Below are positions 60,427-64,000 of a DNA stretch of 64,000 nt, piece by piece (the stretch's first letter is position 1; each line of letters opens with the position of its first letter). Made by a program: the position numbers and the translations under genes. The notes beneath the pieces are model-generated. The model made no database searches. It worked only from the letters and a program-made list of their open reading frames with translations, and was not told the origin of the DNA. Source of the DNA: Neobacillus mesonae (GTDB lineage: Bacteria > Bacillota > Bacilli > Paenibacillales > Paenibacillaceae); assembly GCA_023715865.1 (NCBI GenBank), contig JAMBOW010000002.1, forward strand, positions 496,001 to 560,000, given 5' to 3'.

Positions 60427-61944
60427 TCAACCCAGCCCTTTATAATCCGTTGGGGATATGCCTACATACTTTCTAAACTGCTTATAGAAGTAACCTGTTT
60501 CCCAATATCCTACGTTCCTTGCTATCTCTTGAACCTTAAGATTCGTTTTCTTCAGCTGCTCCTTCGCCTTCTCAACCCTGAATTTATTGATATATTCTGC
60601 AAAGGTTTCCCCGGTTTCTTTGTGAAAAAGCTGTCCTAAATAAACCGGATGAATATGGTATATCTGTGCCAGCATTTTAAGCGACATTTCCTCGGCATAG
60701 TGATCGTGAATGTAACCAATGATTTGGTTAATGACCGGATTCCTTGAATCCCTTTGCAGGAGCTGGCTGGTCTCCCTGGCTACTTGCTGAAGTGAGCTGA
60801 CCAATTCCGAAAAGGTCATACTGTTCAAAACACTCCGAAGACCCTTTTTGTATATATCGGAAGCAGCCATATTTCTAACGGCTTTCAGCTCCATCTTGAA
60901 TCGAATGACTATCTCCAGCGCAGCATTTTTTAACCCTTCTGGAGTAACCCCTTCCTCATGCTGAACTCCTTCAAAGTCCGATTTAATTTTTGAGACAAGC
61001 TTCTCTGTCTCCTTACCCATAAGATATTTAACATACTCCTCATAATCAAAGGGGAATTCCCGATCGTCACAGTCCCCGCTTACCCCAAGCTCTGGATAAT
61101 GAATAATTTTCTCTTCGGAATAGATCATGAAGTATTCCAAAGCCTTTTTCGCTTCATAGTAACTCTCAGGAGCCTCCTCAGGATTACTGCCGATGCGTCC
61201 CACACCGATTAATACGGGCATGCTCATACAGCCGAAATCTTCTGCCCGGTCACGCAGATAATCAAAAAAACGATTCCTATCTTCCTGATTGTCCTGTAGT
61301 GCAGCAATAATGACCACGTCACCATCCGGATCGCGAAACAAGGTATAATCGCTGCCCATAATACGGTATATTTCCTCTATCCGTTCACCACAATTGGTAT
61401 CAAAGCGAACAACGGCAACTCCGATATAGGGTTGGTTTAATGGGATTTCAAGCAGATGGACTCTCTCCTCAAACTCCCGGGCAGCAATTTGCCCGTTCAG
61501 CCATCGATACAATGTGTTGTCTTTTAATATTTGAATTCCCAAAGCTTCATACCGCTCACTGGACTCTTCAATATTTAGTTTATTCACTGTGTTTCGAAGG
61601 GTCATTTCAAGCTCATCTACATTAATCGGCTTCAGCAAGTAATTCTCAATCCCCAGCTTCATCGCTTGTTTGAGATAATCAAATTCATTAAAGCCGCTAA
61701 GAATAATGACCTTAAGCTTTGGATTAAGCTTTCTTGCCTCCTGAATTAAAGCAAGACCATCCATAACTGGCATCGATATATCGGTAATAAGCAGGTCAAC
61801 CGGCGAATCTGACAAAAGACGAAGCGCATCGGCTCCATTCTCTGCCTGCATGGCAATGGAAAGTCCAAAAGAGGACCAGTCCACAATATAATGCAATCCT
61901 TCAATGATAAATGGTTCATCGTCTACAATGAGTACCTTATACAT
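60427..61944 (-). CDS. YesN-type response regulator with AraC DNA-binding domain
   Basis: The 505-residue regulator has an N-terminal receiver (VLIVDDEPFIIEGL; phospho-Asp in LLITDISMPVMDG; LLKPINVDEL), a middle helical region and a C-terminal AraC-type double HTH (LKMLAQIYHIHPVYLGQLFH and VQEIARNVGYWETGYFYKQF). The ATG at 61944 has the better spacing to GGAGGG; an ATG at 61947 is adjacent. It overlaps the sensor gene and should activate the downstream transporter operon. Confidence 0.92.
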   Translation of the reverse strand: MYKVLIVDDEPFIIEGLHYIVDWSSFGLSIAMQAENGADALRLLSDSPVDLLITDISMPVMDGLALIQEARKLNPKLKVIILSGFNEFDYLKQAMKLGIENYLLKPINVDELEMTLRNTVNKLNIEESSERYEALGIQILKDNTLYRWLNGQIAAREFEERVHLLEIPLNQPYIGVAVVRFDTNCGERIEEIYRIMGSDYTLFRDPDGDVVIIAALQDNQEDRNRFFDYLRDRAEDFGCMSMPVLIGVGRIGSNPEEAPESYYEAKKALEYFMIYSEEKIIHYPELGVSGDCDDREFPFDYEEYVKYLMGKETEKLVSKIKSDFEGVQHEEGVTPEGLKNAALEIVIRFKMELKAVRNMAASDIYKKGLRSVLNSMTFSELVSSLQQVARETSQLLQRDSRNPVINQIIGYIHDHYAEEMSLKMLAQIYHIHPVYLGQLFHKETGETFAEYINKFRVEKAKEQLKKTNLKVQEIARNVGYWETGYFYKQFRKYVGISPTDYKGLG

Positions 61945-63805
61945 CATTTCCCTCCGTTTCTCCCGTTAAAGGGTAACGCAATCGGATTACTGTCCCTGCA
62001 TCTGGAATACTCTCAATCTCAAGGCCGAATTGTGGCCCGTAAGTATACCGAAGACGGCTGTGCACACTGTACAGGCCAAACATTTGTCCTGTTTCTTCTG
62101 TTCGGGCAAGCTCATTCTTAATCTCACTCAAGCGTTCTGACGAGATTCCCTTGCCGTTATCCTGGATCTCTGCGAGCATTTGACCATGCTCTGATGTTAT
62201 GTTGATGTTCAATACATTATCGCTTCGTTCTGGACGCAGCCCATGAACAATATAATTTTCCATGATTGGCTGCAGCGTCAGCTTGATGACATGCTCAGCT
62301 TGTAATTCAGGCTGTGCCGTAATTGTGTAACGGAATCTGTCTTTGTACCTGATTCGGAAGAGCTCCAAATACAGCTCACACATCTCCAGCTCGTCTTTTA
62401 GCATATACTCTTTTTTGGGCTGGACTAGATTTCTAAACAAAACCGAAAGGCTGTAGATCATATCACCCACATCCTTTGCTCCCTGTGCGAGGGCCCTCAT
62501 CCGAATCACTTCAAGGGTATTATATAAAAAATGGGGATTAATTCTTGCCTGTAAGGCAACCAGCTCTGTCTCCTTCTGCTTGATCTCCGCTTCATATACA
62601 CGTTCTATATACAAATTGAGCTCGTCCATCATATCATTGAAGCTTCTTGAAATTTGTCCCAGCTCATCTCCTCTCTGATCATCAATCCGAGCGGTTAGAT
62701 CTCCATTCTTCACTTTGCGGGTAAAGTAAATAATCCGGTTGGTCCGTTTAGCAAAATTAAAGACGATAAATCCCGGAACAAAAATTGCGATGACAATGCA
62801 AACAGCGCTGATAATCATAATGAAATCTCTGATATTTGCGTAGGATTCTGCAATCTCGGCCTTTGGAGCTGCTCCGATAATGACATATCCCTTATCCGTT
62901 GAAGCGAGCTTGTTAATATACATATCCTCGTTTGTATTTACCAGGTCCAAATTAGAATCATCAAACAGGGCATCGGAAGTGCTTAAGTAAGGATAGCTTT
63001 TACCGTAATATCGACCTTCCGAGTCATACATGACCTTGTTATTAGCAGAAAGCACCACGATCTGGCCTTTAAGCTCATCATTAGCCAGCGTATCGGAAAT
63101 CCGGTTCGAGTCCATATAAACGATGAGCTGTCCAAGATTTTTAAAGGTTTGTTTATCATTGATGGGGACACGAATGGAATATAGAGCAGGATCCCACTGC
63201 TCTATAGCTTGGCGAATCCATACATTCGGAATGGAAATATTTCCGCTCTCAAGGGACATGGCATCAGGAATAAAAGAGCGGGCGGAATTAACGGACATCT
63301 GCCTGAAGGCCTTATCTTGATCAAATCCGGTTAAATACTGCCTTTCGGCACTATACAGCACGATATTTCGAATTCCAGAGTTCTTATCCATTAAATCCTG
63401 AAAGTATCTGAGAACATCCGTAGAATAATGAGGGCTTTCTTTATACAGTTCGTCCAATCGATTCTGGACATATTCATGATAGGGGCGATCCATAAAAGTA
63501 GACAGATTTGCAGAAAGAGCTTCGTTCCGATAAATTTCTCTCACCATGTCCTGAACTAGTTCATACTGCTGATTGATATATCGGTCCACATTTTCCATTG
63601 CTGCTCTTTGGGTGTCCAATTCTCTGCGGACGACCATTTCTGATATGGATACAAATATAAGGTAAGAAAGAGTGGTAATAGTAATAACGGAAATTATAGA
63701 AAATATTAGGAGGATTCTCACGAACATATGGTTGTTTAAAAACTCCTTGTAAACGTTACCATTTTTCATGTCCACAAAAACCCCCGATTCGCTCTTACTA
63801 ATCAT
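61937..63805 (-). CDS. YesM-type sensor histidine kinase
   Basis: The 622-residue kinase has a first membrane helix (about residues 30-55), an extracellular sensor domain (dCache-like, about 60-300), a second helix (about 330-350), a HAMP domain (FTRKVKNGDLTARIDDQRGD), a His_kinase block (LQARINPHFLYNTLEVIRMR, phospho-His) and an ATPase domain (IQDNGKGISSERL). The sensor domain probably sees an extracellular sugar or binding protein. ATG at 63805 has AGAGAGATGG; a start at 63769 (MKNGNVYKEF) is also possible. Confidence 0.9.
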   Translation of the reverse strand: MISKSESGVFVDMKNGNVYKEFLNNHMFVRILLIFSIISVITITTLSYLIFVSISEMVVRRELDTQRAAMENVDRYINQQYELVQDMVREIYRNEALSANLSTFMDRPYHEYVQNRLDELYKESPHYSTDVLRYFQDLMDKNSGIRNIVLYSAERQYLTGFDQDKAFRQMSVNSARSFIPDAMSLESGNISIPNVWIRQAIEQWDPALYSIRVPINDKQTFKNLGQLIVYMDSNRISDTLANDELKGQIVVLSANNKVMYDSEGRYYGKSYPYLSTSDALFDDSNLDLVNTNEDMYINKLASTDKGYVIIGAAPKAEIAESYANIRDFIMIISAVCIVIAIFVPGFIVFNFAKRTNRIIYFTRKVKNGDLTARIDDQRGDELGQISRSFNDMMDELNLYIERVYEAEIKQKETELVALQARINPHFLYNTLEVIRMRALAQGAKDVGDMIYSLSVLFRNLVQPKKEYMLKDELEMCELYLELFRIRYKDRFRYTITAQPELQAEHVIKLTLQPIMENYIVHGLRPERSDNVLNINITSEHGQMLAEIQDNGKGISSERLSEIKNELARTEETGQMFGLYSVHSRLRYTYGPQFGLEIESIPDAGTVIRLRYPLTGETEGNDV

Positions 63806-63923
63806 TAGTATACCATCTCTCTTTATAACTGAGGGGGTTATCTTTCAGACATTATTTATTAACTTTAATATGAACACTAAATCTTTAATTTGTCCACATT
63901 CCGCTTCGTTTGTCTCTGAGTGC

Positions 63924-64000
63924 TTATTCATAGATACTTTCGGTGAGCGCCCGCAGTTCATCCGGATTGATCGGCTTCAGGCCGGACCGGTTAAAACGCA
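63924..64000 (-). CDS. 3' end of an unidentified minus-strand gene (partial)
   Basis: The frame is open at the right edge and reads RFNRSGLKPINPDELRALTE followed by SIYE and TAA on the minus strand. It is the last 24 residues of a gene upstream of the sensor kinase. The family cannot be told. The 118 bp to the kinase gene hold AT-rich promoter-like DNA. Confidence 0.6.
   Translation of the reverse strand, partial: RFNRSGLKPINPDELRALTESIYE

Overview
The window looks like a chromosomal segment of a spore-forming Firmicute, most likely a Paenibacillus-type bacterium. The evidence is the primosome/translation gene order yicC-remA-gmk-rpoZ-coaBC-priA-def-fmt-rsmB-rlmN-prpC-prkC-rsgA-rpe, the sporulation genes spoVM and spoVIF, two SleB-type hydrolases, a c-di-AMP riboswitch, YesM/YesN-type sugar two-component genes and LplABC-type sugar ABC genes. 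No rRNA, tRNA, CRISPR array, insertion sequence or prophage is visible.

Left part (1-8.7 kb). The window opens with the 3' end of a secreted beta-helix (pectate-lyase-like) gene. A molybdate module follows: an HTH/periplasmic-binding-like regulator divergent from modA-modB, with no modC. Next comes an NlpC/P60 cell-wall hydrolase behind a c-di-AMP riboswitch and WalR-box-like repeats, then a beta-lactamase-fold hydrolase, two SleB-type paralogues and an MFS transporter.

8.7-16.9 kb is a compact leftward six-gene locus that reads as a synthase-dependent exopolysaccharide system: a membrane-anchored glycosidase-like protein, a membrane-anchored HEAT-repeat protein, a processive GT2 synthase, a receiver protein with Glu at the phospho-acceptor position, a UDP-HexNAc 6-dehydrogenase, and a membrane-anchored TIM-barrel-like protein. 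This combination is the best candidate here for a little-described system.

17-20 kb (+ strand) is a DNA-damage module: a LexA box, a UvrX-type Y-family polymerase, a YolD-like partner and an SRAP/HMCES-type AP-site protein starting TTG-Cys2. 20-41.3 kb is mostly conserved housekeeping on the minus strand: spoVIF, recG, degV/fakA (fatty acid kinase), spoVM, a small membrane protein, rpe, rsgA, prkC/prpC, rlmN, rsmB, fmt, def, priA, coaBC, rpoZ, gmk, remA and yicC. rpmB is alone on the plus strand. A thioesterase (+) and the bifunctional YitJ methionine/folate enzyme (-) follow.

44-63.8 kb is a leftward carbohydrate locus. It holds a YesM/YesN-type sensor-regulator pair, a lipoprotein binding protein with two permeases (no ATPase), and five intracellular glycosidases: GH3, GH38, GH125, a large clan GH-A enzyme and a second GH38. 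The GH38/GH125 content points to alpha-mannan or N-glycan oligosaccharides. A cre-like site lies in front of the binding-protein gene. The window ends in the 3' end of an unidentified minus-strand gene. Many gene starts were moved inward from the longest reading frame because a ribosome binding site or a conserved N-terminus marks a later codon.
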